Origin: WHSW01 sp963842795
Lineage (GTDB): Bacteria > Actinomycetota > Thermoleophilia > Solirubrobacterales > 70-9
Assembly (NCBI GenBank): GCA_963842795.1
Contig: CAWJHV010000039.1
Location: forward strand, 1-64,000
DNA length: 64,000 nucleotides
Reading direction: 5' to 3'
The translations under genes were made by a program, and so were the position numbers. Below the pieces are notes generated by a model that was given only the letters and a program-made list of their open reading frames with translations, was not told the origin of the DNA and ran no database searches. This document shows positions 25,924-34,532 of this stretch, one piece after another (the stretch's first letter is position 1; every line of letters starts with the position of its first letter).

Positions 25924-26265
25924 CTACCCGCGCTTGCGGTTGACCGCGGCCAGGAGCTGCTTCTTGCTCATCTTCGAGCGGCCGGAGACGTTGAGCTTCT
26001 TCGCCTCGTTGTAGAGCTGCTCGCGCGTGCGGCCGCCGGGACCGCTGCCCGATCGCTTGCCGCCACGGCGGCCCGAGGAGATGTCGCTCGTCGAGCTCCG
26101 CGAGGCGGTCCGCGACTCCCCCGCGCGAGCTTTCTCCTTGTTCACGGTGCGGGCCGCGATCTCCTCGGCCCGCCGCTCGGAGCGACCGGCCCGCTTCTCG
26201 CTCTTCTTGACCTTCTCGTACTGCCGGGCGCGCTTGGTCCCCTTCTTGACTCCGCGTGGCGGCAT
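25924..26265 (-). CDS. Small basic protein with C-terminal Rho-N/HeH-like motif
   Basis: A 113-residue, strongly basic protein (MPPRGVKKGTKRARQYEKVK, then RAEEIAARTVNKEKARAGES and SSTSDISSGRRGGKRSG). The last 35 residues, TREQLYNEAKKLNVSGRSKM and SKKQLLAAVNRKRG, form a helix-extended-loop-helix unit like that in Rho N-terminal and LEM/SAP-type domains, so nucleic-acid binding is likely. Close relatives are common in Actinobacteria and often carry the label plasmid stabilisation protein without evidence. Convergent with the SRPBCC gene. Confidence 0.78.
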   Translation of the reverse strand: MPPRGVKKGTKRARQYEKVKKSEKRAGRSERRAEEIAARTVNKEKARAGESRTASRSSTSDISSGRRGGKRSGSGPGGRTREQLYNEAKKLNVSGRSKMSKKQLLAAVNRKRG

Positions 26266-26321
26266 CGTCTTCCTCCTCGTCGGCCTACACCGAAGACCTA
26301 CCCGCTGGCGGCCCTGACAAT

Positions 26322-27971
26322 TCAGGCGAGCTCGCGCTTGAGCACCTTGCCGGTGGCGTTGCGCGGCAGCGAGTCGAGGAACTCGACCTCGCGCGGGACC
26401 TTGTAGCGGGCGAGGTTCTCCTTCACATGGGCCTTGACCCCGCCCTCGTCGAGGGCGCCCTCGTCGACGAGGACCACGAACGCCTTCAGCCGCTGGCCGA
26501 ACTCGTCGTCGTCGACCCCGATCACCGCCACCTCCTTGACCGAGTCGTGGCCGGCGAGCAGGTCCTCGACCTCACGGGGGAAAACGTTCTCGCCCCCGGA
26601 GACGATCATCTCGTCGTCGCGGCCGTCGATGAACAGCCGGCCCTCGTCATCGAAGTGGCCGACATCCCCCGAGGAGAGCAGGCCCTCGTAGTCGTCCTTG
26701 CCGCCGCCCCCGGTGTAGCCCTCGAAGGCCATGTCGTTGCCGACGAAGACGCGGCCGCTCTCGCCCCTGGGGACCTCGCCCTTGCCCTCGCTGTCGACGA
26801 TCTTGACCACGGTCCCGCGCGGCGGAATGCCGGCGGTGCCGGGCGCGGCGCGCAGGTCCTCGGGCGTAGCGATCGTCGCCCACGCGACCTCGGTCGAGCC
26901 GTAGAGGTTGTAGAGGTTGTCGCCGAAGTGGTCCATCCACTTCTCGGCCAGCGGGCCCGGGAGGGCCGAGCCGCTCGCCGCGGTCACCCTCAGGCTGGGA
27001 AGGTCGTACTTGTCGAGCGTCTCCTCGTCGAGCTGGAGGATGCGCTGCATCATCACCGGCACGACCACGAGCGCGGTGGCCTCGTTGTCGGCGATCGCCT
27101 TGAGGGTCGCCTCGGGGTCGAACTTGCGCTGCAGGACGTAGGTCGAGTTCAGGGACAGGCCGAGCAGGAAGTGGGCGAAGCCCCAGGAGTGGAACAGCGG
27201 CGCCGCGATCACCGTCGTCTCGCCGGCATGCAGGGGGATGCGCGAGAACATCGCCGCCAGCGGGCTGAGCGAGTCGGGCTGGCCGCGCTGGGCGCCCTTC
27301 GGCGTCCCGGTGGTCCCGGAGGTGAGGATGATGAACCGGCTCGACTCATCCGGGGGGTCGAGGTCGCCGGCGTCGGCCGACTCGATCAGCTCCTCGGTGG
27401 TCGGGTCGCTGCTCGAGTTCCCCTCGCTCCAGGAGATGAACCGGCGGGTGTCCTCCTTCGCCTCGCCGAGCAGCTCCGAGAACTCCTCGTCGTAGATCAG
27501 CGCCGCCGGCTCCTCGCGCTCCATCACGTCGACCAGCTGCGGCCCGGAGAAGGCGGTGTTCATGTAGAGGCCGTTGGCGCCCAGCTTCGACACCGCCAGG
27601 GTGGCGTCGACGAAGCCCCGGTGGTTGCGGGCCATGATCGCCACCCCGTCGCCGGGCTCGACGCCCTTCTCGCCGAGCGCCCGGGCGAGCGCGTTCGAGC
27701 GCCGGTGCATCTCGCCGAAGCTCAGCGAGCCGGACTCGTCGATCAGCATCTCGTCGTCGGAGTGGATGATCGCCGCGCCCGCGATGCCCCCTGCCGGCGA
27801 CGGCCCCCAGCGGGCCAGCTCGCGGACCACGCGCGCGAGCTTGTCGGGTCGGAGCGGCCGGATCACGCCCGCCTCGGCGAGCGTCCTCAGGTTGAAGGGG
27901 ACATCGGCGAGCGGGCCCAGCGAGCCGAGCTTGACCTTGCGCGCGAGCGCGAGGGGGTTCTCGAATTCCAT
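26322..27971 (-). CDS. Acyl-CoA synthetase (AMP-forming ligase)
   Basis: A 549-residue adenylate-forming enzyme that activates a fatty or aryl acid to its CoA ester. The P-loop-like motif is FIILTSGTTGTPKGAQRG (near 215). Others are NLYGSTEVAWATIATPED, SSGDVGHFDDEGRLFIDGRD, EMIVSGGENVFPREVEDLLA, and the catalytic Lys in LPRNATGKVLKRELA at the C-terminus. Length and motif order are those of FadD-like long-chain synthetases. The start is ATG at 27971. It follows ispF on the same strand with a gap of 11 bases, inserted into the conserved ispF-cysS interval beside the lipid genes. Confidence 0.93.
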   Translation of the reverse strand: MEFENPLALARKVKLGSLGPLADVPFNLRTLAEAGVIRPLRPDKLARVVRELARWGPSPAGGIAGAAIIHSDDEMLIDESGSLSFGEMHRRSNALARALGEKGVEPGDGVAIMARNHRGFVDATLAVSKLGANGLYMNTAFSGPQLVDVMEREEPAALIYDEEFSELLGEAKEDTRRFISWSEGNSSSDPTTEELIESADAGDLDPPDESSRFIILTSGTTGTPKGAQRGQPDSLSPLAAMFSRIPLHAGETTVIAAPLFHSWGFAHFLLGLSLNSTYVLQRKFDPEATLKAIADNEATALVVVPVMMQRILQLDEETLDKYDLPSLRVTAASGSALPGPLAEKWMDHFGDNLYNLYGSTEVAWATIATPEDLRAAPGTAGIPPRGTVVKIVDSEGKGEVPRGESGRVFVGNDMAFEGYTGGGGKDDYEGLLSSGDVGHFDDEGRLFIDGRDDEMIVSGGENVFPREVEDLLAGHDSVKEVAVIGVDDDEFGQRLKAFVVLVDEGALDEGGVKAHVKENLARYKVPREVEFLDSLPRNATGKVLKRELA

Positions 27972-27982
27972 GGCCTCAGACC

Positions 27983-28444
27983 TTATTGACCATCCGTGGC
28001 CACGAGCGCCACCGCGATGCAGGCGATGCCCTCCCCGCGACCGACGAAGCCCATGCCCTCGTTCGAGGTCGCCTTGACGCTCACCGGCGCCGCGATCGCG
28101 GCCGCGAGGTTGGCCTCCATCTCGGTCCGGTGCGGCCCGAGCCGCGGCTCCTCGCAGATCACGGTCGCGTCGACGTTGACGACCGGCCCTGTGAGCAGCC
28201 CCAGGGCGATCCGCAGCAGGTCGATCGAGTCGGCGTCGCGCCAGCGCTCCTCGTCGGGCGGGAAGTGGGTGCCGAGGTCCCCGAGCCCGGCGGCGCCGAG
28301 CACGGCGTCGATCACGGCGTGGGCGACCACGTCGGCGTCCGAGTGTCCCTCGAGCCCCGCCTCGTGCTCGATCTCGACCCCGCCGAGCACCAGCCTCCGC
28401 CCCGGGGCGAACCGGTGGCTGTCGTAGCCGATCCCGACCCTCAC
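27983..28444 (-). CDS. ispF: 2-C-methyl-D-erythritol 2,4-cyclodiphosphate synthase
   Basis: MEP-pathway enzyme of 153 residues that cyclises CDP-ME-2-phosphate. The hallmark metal site is GIGYDSHRFAPGRRLVLGG at the N-terminus, then GHSDADVVAHAVIDAVLGAA, DLGTHFPPDEERWRDADSID, VVNVDATVICEEPRLGPH, and the trimer-forming end VSVKATSNEGMGFVGRGEGI. GTG at 28444 overlaps the stop of the PHP gene as GTGA. ispD lies 2 kb upstream on the same strand, so both CTP-dependent MEP steps are nearly adjacent, as in other Gram-positives. Confidence 0.96.
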   Translation of the reverse strand: MRVGIGYDSHRFAPGRRLVLGGVEIEHEAGLEGHSDADVVAHAVIDAVLGAAGLGDLGTHFPPDEERWRDADSIDLLRIALGLLTGPVVNVDATVICEEPRLGPHRTEMEANLAAAIAAPVSVKATSNEGMGFVGRGEGIACIAVALVATDGQ

Positions 28445-29265
28445 CCGAGCGGCTCCATGCGTCGCTCGCGGTGGTCGAAGACGCAGATCTCCTCGACTCC
28501 CCAGCCGCGCATCGCCTTCACCGCGCGATCGTAGTCGCGGCCCAGGTCCTCCGGCACGTGGGCGTCGGAGGAGAGCGCGAACACGGCCCCCGCGTCGATG
28601 CACATCTCGGCGAAGGCCTGCGACGGATAGAGCTCGTCGACCGGCTTGCGCCAACCCGCGGTGGAAATCTCGACCGCGACGCCCGAGTCCGCGATCGCCT
28701 CGACCGCCGGCTCATAGTAGAAGCGCGGGTCGCGCGCCGGCACCGGGCGCTCGGGCCCCCAGACCTTGACCAGGTCGGGGTGGGCGAGGATGTCGTAGAG
28801 GCCGGTGGCGGCGGCCTCCGCCAGGGTCTCGAAGTAGAGCCTCCAGACGCGGTCGGGATCGCCGATCCGCTCCCAGACGTCGTAGACGTCCCAGTCGACC
28901 GCGTGCTCGCGGACGAAGTGGACCGAGCCGACGACGTAGTCGAACGCCTGCGAGTCGAGCACCGAGGCGATCCGGTCCTCGCGCCCGACGACGAAGTCCA
29001 TCTCGATCCCGAGCTTCAGCGGCGTCTCGGCGACGAAGTCGCAGTAGGCGCCGAGGTCGTCCTGCGCCTGCTCGACCCAGAAGGGGTGCTCCCAGATCTC
29101 GAGCGACTGGGTGAACCGATGGATGTGCTCCGAGACGCCGAGCTCGGCGACCCCCGCCTCGGCCGCGGCCTCGAGGTAGCGATCGACGTTCGCCTCGGTG
29201 AAGTAGTCGGCCGCGGCGGTGCCGTCCTCGTCTGGCCGCAGATGGACGTGGTAGTCGGTGAGCAC
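28441..29265 (-). CDS. PHP-domain histidinol-phosphatase family protein
   Basis: A 274-residue metal-dependent phosphoesterase of the PHP superfamily, similar to HisJ-type histidinol phosphatases. Metal ligands are seen in LTDYHVHLRPDEDG, ELGVSEHIHRF, LGIEMDFVVGRE, YVVGSVHFV, DILAHPDLVK and LSSDAHVPEDLGRDYDRAV. All expected His/Asp/Glu clusters are present, so it should be active. The usual substrate is histidinol phosphate; no other his genes are near, so another phosphoester is possible. It overlaps ispF by four bases and is divergent from the DUF389 gene by 20 bases. Confidence 0.85.
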   Translation of the reverse strand: MLTDYHVHLRPDEDGTAAADYFTEANVDRYLEAAAEAGVAELGVSEHIHRFTQSLEIWEHPFWVEQAQDDLGAYCDFVAETPLKLGIEMDFVVGREDRIASVLDSQAFDYVVGSVHFVREHAVDWDVYDVWERIGDPDRVWRLYFETLAEAAATGLYDILAHPDLVKVWGPERPVPARDPRFYYEPAVEAIADSGVAVEISTAGWRKPVDELYPSQAFAEMCIDAGAVFALSSDAHVPEDLGRDYDRAVKAMRGWGVEEICVFDHRERRMEPLG

Positions 29266-29285
29266 CGGCCTTACGCTATCCAGCG

Positions 29286-30302
29286 ATGGTCCACATGCGG
29301 ATCTTGGTCCCGAGCTATCAGTCCGAGCACGTGCTCGAGCTGCTCGAGCACACGCCGTCGGTCTGCAACCTGGTCTTCCTCGAGCGGGCCGCGCGCAAGC
29401 CCGAGGGTGACGTGATCCTCTGCGACGTCGCCCGCGAGGACGCCAGCGTGCTCGTCTCGGACCTGCGCGAGCTGGACGTCGACACCGAGGGCTCGATCGC
29501 GATCGAGCACATCGACTCGGCGATCTCGTCGGTCGCAGCGGCGGCCGAGCGGGCGGCCGAGGGGCACCCGGGCGACGCCGTGGTCTGGGAGGAGGTCGAG
29601 GCCCGGACCTCGGAGAACACCGAGCTCAACGGGGTCTTCCTCGCCTTCATGGCGCTCGCCTGCATGATCGCCTCGGTCGGCATCTTCCTCGACTCGCCGA
29701 TCCTGATCGTCGGCGCGATGATCGTCGGGCCCGAGTTCGGGCCGATCGCGGGGCTATGCGTCGCGATCGTCCAACGCCGCCGGGAGGTGGCGCGGCGCTC
29801 GCTGCGAGCGCTGGCGGTCGGATTCCCGGTCGGGATCCTCGCGGCGTTCCTGTTCGCGCTCGCGATCGACGGCACCGACCTGACGCCATCGGGCTTCGTC
29901 GCCGACGCGCACCCGCTGACGGACTTCATCTCGAAGCCGGACGCGTTCTCGTTCATCGTCGCCTTCCTCGCGGGCGTCGCGGGCGTGCTCTCGCTGACCT
30001 CGGCGAAGTCGGGCGCGCTGATCGGCGTGCTGGTCTCGGTGACCACGATCCCGGCGGCCGCGAACATCGGCGTGGCCGCGGCCTACGGCGAGTGGGCGGA
30101 GTGGCGAGGCGCGATGCTCCAGCTCGCCGTCAACCTGACCGCGATCGTGCTCGCCGGGGTCCTGACCCTGTTCATCCAACGGCTCGTCTACGTGCGCAGG
30201 CGCCGCGCCCACCTCCAGGACGGCGCCCGCGAGAAGGCCGGCCTGCCGCTCGGGCGCAGCCGCCGTGGCGCGGCGAGCAAAGAGGCTCCGGTGGTCGAAT
30301 GA
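29286..30302 (+). CDS. DUF389 integral membrane protein
   Basis: A 338-residue protein of the DUF389 family. Residues 1-105 are a soluble ferredoxin-like domain (RILVPSYQSEHVLELLEHTP, then LRELDVDTEGSIAIEHIDSA). Residues 115-310 hold about six helices with the family core ENTELNGVFLAFMALACMIA, ILIVGAMIVGPEFGPIAGLC, and SLTSAKSGALIGVLVSVTTI followed by PAAANIGVAAAYGEW. Function unknown in the family. ATG at 29286 is used; a second ATG three codons on is equally possible. It is co-transcribed with a 52-residue membrane protein and interrupts the ispD-ispF pair. Confidence 0.9.
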   Translation: MVHMRILVPSYQSEHVLELLEHTPSVCNLVFLERAARKPEGDVILCDVAREDASVLVSDLRELDVDTEGSIAIEHIDSAISSVAAAAERAAEGHPGDAVVWEEVEARTSENTELNGVFLAFMALACMIASVGIFLDSPILIVGAMIVGPEFGPIAGLCVAIVQRRREVARRSLRALAVGFPVGILAAFLFALAIDGTDLTPSGFVADAHPLTDFISKPDAFSFIVAFLAGVAGVLSLTSAKSGALIGVLVSVTTIPAAANIGVAAAYGEWAEWRGAMLQLAVNLTAIVLAGVLTLFIQRLVYVRRRRAHLQDGAREKAGLPLGRSRRGAASKEAPVVE

Positions 30303-30457
30303 GCCGCACGGCGCAGGACCTGCTCGTCCTCCTCTCGAGCTTCGCCGGGGCGACGGCGATCGCGGCCGCTTTCGGAGCGGCGAACTTCGGCACCGCGCTC
30401 ACCTTCGGCCAACTCGCCTTCGCCGCCACCCTGGTCTGGGTCCTGCTGCGGGAGTAG
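30299..30457 (+). CDS. 52-residue membrane protein downstream of DUF389
   Basis: Starts with an ATG that overlaps the DUF389 stop (ATGA) and encodes MSRTAQDLLVLLSSFAGATA, then IAAAFGAANFGTALTFGQLA and a final helix FAATLVWVLLRE. Two short hydrophobic segments span most of the length. The family is not recognised. The translational overlap and clean hydrophobic pattern make it a likely real small gene, perhaps a partner of the DUF389 protein. Confidence 0.6.
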   Translation: MSRTAQDLLVLLSSFAGATAIAAAFGAANFGTALTFGQLAFAATLVWVLLRE

Positions 30458-30467
30458 GCGGCGGGCC

Positions 30468-31183
30468 TCAGCCGCGCTCGGCCAGCAGCAGCTCCGCCAG
30501 GCGCAGGTCGGTGGGCGTGGTCAGCTTCAGGTTCTCCGGCGGCGCCGGCTCGATCAGGACCGTGCCGCCGACCGCCTCGACCAGCATCGCGTCGTCGGTC
30601 GCGCCGGCCAGCGCGTCGGCGGTGTCGTGGGCCTCGCGGAGCACCGCGGCGCGGAAAACCTGCGGGGTCTGCGCGGCCCACAGGCGCTCGCGCGGCTCGG
30701 TCGCCTCGATGGCCTGTGCGCCCGCCGCCACGCGCTTGACGGTATCGGTGACCCGGGTCGCCGCGATCGACGCCGGCGGCATCGGGCGCTCGAGTCGAGG
30801 CGCTCGAACAGGGACTCGATCAGGGCCGGCTCGACCAGCGGCCGGGCCGCGTCGTGGACCGCGACGAGCTCGGTCGACGCCGGCACCTCGGCGAGCGCGT
30901 GGCCGACGGAGGCCGCGCGCGACTCGCCCCCGGTGACGACAACCGGGTGAAACGCGCCCGGATCGCCCGGCGCCCCGGCGAGCTCGCCGACGATCCGCTC
31001 GACCTCGACCTCGTGCCCTGCCGGCGCGGCGACGACCACCATCGCGACGGCGCCGGACGCGCGGAACGCCTCCACCGACCAGGCGAGCAGCGGCCTGCCG
31101 GCGACCTCGACGAGCGCCTTCGGGCCGCCGGCTCCGAGCCTCTCTCCGGAACCGGCGGCCGCGATCAGCGCGGCTGAACGAAC
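30468..31183 (-). CDS. ispD: 2-C-methyl-D-erythritol 4-phosphate cytidylyltransferase, frameshifted
   Basis: MEP-pathway enzyme joining CTP and MEP, about 238 residues. The CTP-binding N-terminus is SAALIAAAGSGERLGAGGPK and ALVEVAGRPLLAWSVEAFRA, then VVTGGESRAASVGHALAEVP and VAVHDAARPLVEPALIESLF. Near 30785 the frame slips; the remainder (PASIAATRVTDTVKRV, ERLWAAQTPQVFRAAVLREA, DDAMLVEAVGGTVLIEPAPP, NLKLTTPTDLRLAELLLAER) continues in the neighbouring frame to the stop at 30468. No ATG, GTG or TTG is in frame between the carD stop and the first conserved residues, so the 5' boundary is uncertain and a second indel near 31185 is possible. Homology is certain. Confidence 0.88.
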
Positions 31184-31190
31184 GCGGCGG

Positions 31191-31808
31191 TCAGGCCGGG
31201 GCCTTGGCGCCGAAACGCTCCTCCAGCAGCTCGTCGATGTACTCCTCGGCGCCGTCCTCGTCCTTGTCGAGCGCGTACATGAACTCCGAGGCGAGGATCT
31301 TCTTCGCCCGGGTGTACATCTGCTTCTCGCCGGTCGACAGGCCCTTCTCCCACTCGCGGATCGCGAGGTTGCGGACGACTTCGGCGAGCTCGTAGACGTC
31401 GCCGGTCTTGATCTTCTCCCGGTTGTACTTGAAGCGCCGGTTCCAGTTCTTCGGCATCTCCGAGACCTCGCCGGTGAGCACGTCGATCACCCTGCGCACC
31501 GCGTCCTCGTCGATCACCCGTCGCAGCCCCGCGCGATGAGCGTTCTCGCAGGGGACCATCACGGTCATGTCGTTGTGCAGGATCTTGATCGTCAGATAGT
31601 CCTTCGACTCACCCATCATGTCCCGCGACTCCCGCTTGAGGACGACCCCGGCACCGTGGTGCGGATAGACGACGTTGTCGCCGACCTGGAACTCACACGT
31701 GACCGGTCCGAGGTCCTCGATGTCCTCGACGATGGGTTCCTCCGTTGCTGCCTCTGTGATGTTCGCCTCCTCAATAGCGACGGCCGCTTGCGCGGCCGTC
31801 TCGTTCAC
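31191..31808 (-). CDS. carD: CarD-family RNA polymerase-binding regulator
   Basis: A 205-residue global regulator that binds the RNA polymerase beta subunit and stabilises open promoter complexes. After an acidic 35-residue N-terminal extension comes the CarD/TRCF Tudor-like domain (CEFQVGDNVVYPHHGAGVVL, then LTIKILHNDMTVMVPCENAH), then the helical DNA-contacting domain (EVSEMPKNWNRRFKYNREKI, ELAEVVRNLAIREWEKGLST, EKQMYTRAKKILASEFMYAL). The acidic N-terminal tail is longer than in mycobacterial CarD. GTG at 31808 overlaps the disA stop. Neighbouring disA and ispD match the usual actinobacterial order. Confidence 0.95.
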   Translation of the reverse strand: MNETAAQAAVAIEEANITEAATEEPIVEDIEDLGPVTCEFQVGDNVVYPHHGAGVVLKRESRDMMGESKDYLTIKILHNDMTVMVPCENAHRAGLRRVIDEDAVRRVIDVLTGEVSEMPKNWNRRFKYNREKIKTGDVYELAEVVRNLAIREWEKGLSTGEKQMYTRAKKILASEFMYALDKDEDGAEEYIDELLEERFGAKAPA

Positions 31809-32908
31809 AAGTACCGGTCGACGACGTCGACCTCCTGAAGCCTGCGGATGCCCTCGCGGATCTCCTTCCCGCGGGCCGCGCCGACCCCCTCGACGGCCTC
31901 CAGGTCCGCGTCGGATGCGGTCAGCAGCGAGTCGAGGTCGCCGAAGCGCCGGACGACCTTCTGCGCCACCAGGCGCGGCAGCCTCGGCACGCTCGAAAGC
32001 GCGCGGTAGCCGCGGGGAACGACCTCGAAGTCGAGCGTGTTGGTCTTGCGGTCGTAGCCGAGCAGCTCCGCGAGCCGGCCGAAGTCGAGCAGCTCGGTGT
32101 GCTCGACCTCCGCGAGCTCGCTCAGGGCGCGGTCGATCTCCTGCTCGGAGTCCTCGGCGGCGTAGTCGCGGACGAGCGCCGCGCGCTCGGCCATCACGCC
32201 GACGGCGAGGTCCTCGAGCTGCATCTCGATCAGCCGCCCCTCGGTGCCCAGCTCGATGATGTACCGCTCGACCTCGGTCGCCATCCGGGTCACGAGCTCG
32301 GCCCGCTGGAGCACCGAGAGCACGTCGTACAGCGCCACCCCGCCGGCGAACTCGAGCGCCGTCAGCCGCCCGGCGAGCTGATCGAGCCGGGAACGGTACT
32401 TCTCCAGCGTCGCCAGGCCCTGGTTCGCCTTCGAGAGCACCGTGGGGATGTCCTCGAGGATGTACTTGATCCCCTCGATGTAGATCGAGACCACGTCGCG
32501 GCGCTGGGAGATCGCGATCACCAGCGCCTTGGTCTGCTTCGAGACGCGCTCGGCGGTCCGATGGCGGGTGCCCGTCTCCATCGAGAGGATCGTCGGGTCG
32601 GGCATCAGCTGCACGTTCGCCCAGAGGATCTTCTCCGCCGACTCCGGGAGCACGATCGCGCCGTCCATCTTCGCCACCTGGTAGAGCAGCCCCGGCGTGT
32701 AGTCGACGTCGAGCCGCAGGCCGCCCGAGAACAGGAAGGAGACCTCGTCCGCCTCGGCGACCAGGATCAGGCCGCCGGTGCGGGCGTGGATGATGTTGTC
32801 GATGCCCTCACGCAGCGGGGTGCCCGGGGCGACCATGTCCAGAGCCCTCAGGAGCCGGGGATCCTGCCGTGCCTCCAGCTCGTTCAGCTCATCCCCGGGG
32901 TGCTGCAC
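31805..32908 (-). CDS. disA: Diadenylate cyclase DisA (DNA integrity scanning protein)
   Basis: A 367-residue c-di-AMP synthase that scans DNA. The DAC domain shows the active-site signatures MDGAIVLPESAEKILWANVQ and METGTRHRTAERVSKQTKAL, preceded by GIDNIIHARTGGLILVAEAD. A central helical linker follows. The C-terminus is a helix-hairpin-helix DNA-binding domain (RLVAQKVVRRFGDLDSLLTA, LEAVEGVGAARGKEIREGIR). Start at 32908. It lies between radA and carD, with GTGA overlap to carD. In Bacillus and mycobacteria RadA and DisA act together, and the same order here supports a shared DNA repair and signalling role. Confidence 0.97.
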   Translation of the reverse strand: MQHPGDELNELEARQDPRLLRALDMVAPGTPLREGIDNIIHARTGGLILVAEADEVSFLFSGGLRLDVDYTPGLLYQVAKMDGAIVLPESAEKILWANVQLMPDPTILSMETGTRHRTAERVSKQTKALVIAISQRRDVVSIYIEGIKYILEDIPTVLSKANQGLATLEKYRSRLDQLAGRLTALEFAGGVALYDVLSVLQRAELVTRMATEVERYIIELGTEGRLIEMQLEDLAVGVMAERAALVRDYAAEDSEQEIDRALSELAEVEHTELLDFGRLAELLGYDRKTNTLDFEVVPRGYRALSSVPRLPRLVAQKVVRRFGDLDSLLTASDADLEAVEGVGAARGKEIREGIRRLQEVDVVDRYL

Positions 32909-33019
32909 CTATCCATGATGGCAAAAGCCCTGCTGGGACGGATTCAGGTCAATTCCGTGTGGATAGCTCGGAATGGCGCTTGTCAACCGCAATTTCCCGC
33001 AGTCCCTGCGCTCGGCGGC

Positions 33020-34408
33020 TCACGCCGCCTCGGCCCCGCGTTGCCCACCGGGGCGCAGGGCCGCGGCGATGGCCGCGCGCAGGGTCTTCTGAGGGGCGAG
33101 GCCCGGCGGCACGTCGGCGGCCGAAGGAGCGATCACCGGCCCGAGGCCGAACTTGAGCGCCTCCGCGGCGCGCCGATCATCGTGGCCTACGGAGCGCAGC
33201 TCACCGGTGAGCCCGATCTCCCCGAAGCAGGCGAGCGGCCGGGCCTCCGAGTCGGCGAGCGGCGTGGCCCGGTGGGCGGAGACCAGCGCCAGGGCGACGG
33301 CGAGGTCGGCCCCGGGCTCGTCGATTCGGACGCCGCCGGCGACGTTGACGAACACGTCCGCCGCCGCCAGCGACGGCCCGCCGTGGCGGGCGAGCACCGC
33401 GAGGATCATCGCCAGGCGGTTGCGGTCGATCCCGTTCGCGACCCGGCGCGGAGGGACGACCTCGGTCGGCGCGACCAGGGCCTGGACCTCGACCAGCAAC
33501 GGCCGCGTCCCCTCCATCGAGCAGAGGACGACCGAGCCGGGCGCGGCGCTCGCCTCGGCGACGAACCGCGCCGACGGGTCGGCGACCTCGACCAGACCGC
33601 CGGACCGCATCTCGAACACCCCCACCTCGCTGGTCGCCCCGAAGCGGTTCTTGAGCGCCCGCAGGGTGCGGAAGCTGCGCTCGCGCTCGCCCTCGAAGAA
33701 GAGCACGCAGTCGACCAGATGCTCGAGGACCCGGGGCCCCGCGACCGCCCCGTCCTTGGTCACGTGGCCGACCAGGATCACCGCGCAGTCGATCCGCTTC
33801 GCGACCCCCATCACCGTCGTGGCCGCCTCGCGCACCTGGCCCACCGAGCCGGGGGCGCCGCTCATCCCCTCGGCGTGGAGGGTCTGGATCGAGTCGATCA
33901 CGCAGGCGCCCGGTCGCTCGGCCTCGAGCGTCGCGATCACCGCCTCGAGCGAGGTCTCGGCGAGCGCCGGCACGGCGAGCGCCGCCTCGCCGAGGCGCTC
34001 GGCGCGGAGCTTCACCTGGGCGGTCGACTCCTCGCCCGAGATGTAGAGGACCGAGTGGCCGGCGGCACCGAGGTTGCCGAGCGCCATCCCGGTGAGGGTC
34101 GACTTGCCGATCCCCGGCGAGCCGCCGAGCAGGACCAGCGAGCCGGGGACGAGGCCGCCGCCCAGGACCCGGTCGAGCTCGGCGATGCCGGTGCGCAGCC
34201 GGTCGACCGCCGGCGCCGAGACGTCGCGCAGCGCCACCGGGCGGCCGGCCGCCCGGGCGGGCCCGCGGCCGCCGCTCTGGGCCTTTGCCTGCGGCTTCGG
34301 CGCCTCGACCAGGGTGTTCCACTCGCCGCACCCGGCGCAGCGGCCCGACCAGGCGTGCGCCTCGTGCCCACATGACTGGCAGAAGAAGGTGGCGGTGGCC
34401 CGGGCCAT
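33020..34408 (-). CDS. radA: DNA repair protein RadA/Sms
   Basis: A 462-residue RecA-related ATPase for branch migration in recombination. It begins with the four-Cys zinc finger FFCQSCGHEAHAWSGRCAGC, then the ATPase core with Walker A VLLGGSPGIGKSTLTGMALG, Walker B ACVIDSIQTLH, and the RadA-specific KNRFG motif in RALKNRFGATSEVGVFEM. The C-terminal third is the Lon-like domain (FVNVAGGVRIDEPGADLAVA, FGEIGLTGELRSVGHDDRRA). Length is normal. The ATG is at 34408. disA follows after 111 bases, a larger gap than elsewhere in the cluster. Confidence 0.97.
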   Translation of the reverse strand: MARATATFFCQSCGHEAHAWSGRCAGCGEWNTLVEAPKPQAKAQSGGRGPARAAGRPVALRDVSAPAVDRLRTGIAELDRVLGGGLVPGSLVLLGGSPGIGKSTLTGMALGNLGAAGHSVLYISGEESTAQVKLRAERLGEAALAVPALAETSLEAVIATLEAERPGACVIDSIQTLHAEGMSGAPGSVGQVREAATTVMGVAKRIDCAVILVGHVTKDGAVAGPRVLEHLVDCVLFFEGERERSFRTLRALKNRFGATSEVGVFEMRSGGLVEVADPSARFVAEASAAPGSVVLCSMEGTRPLLVEVQALVAPTEVVPPRRVANGIDRNRLAMILAVLARHGGPSLAAADVFVNVAGGVRIDEPGADLAVALALVSAHRATPLADSEARPLACFGEIGLTGELRSVGHDDRRAAEALKFGLGPVIAPSAADVPPGLAPQKTLRAAIAAALRPGGQRGAEAA

Positions 34409-34532
34409 CCGCCGATCGTACGCACGGCTCCCGACGAATCAACACCGAAGCGCGGAGAAGCCGACCCGAAACGTGCGGAGAAGTCGCGCAGGGCGTCGGA
34501 CGGGCTCGCGGTCTCCGCTCCGGCGTCCCCGC

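Noticed and set aside
26256..27989. Open frame of 577 codons opposite the acyl-CoA synthetase
   Set aside because: Antisense shadow; the minus-strand gene has all adenylate-forming motifs.
32099..34375. Open frame of 758 codons opposite disA and radA
   Set aside because: It covers two unrelated genes and the gap between them with shadow-type composition.
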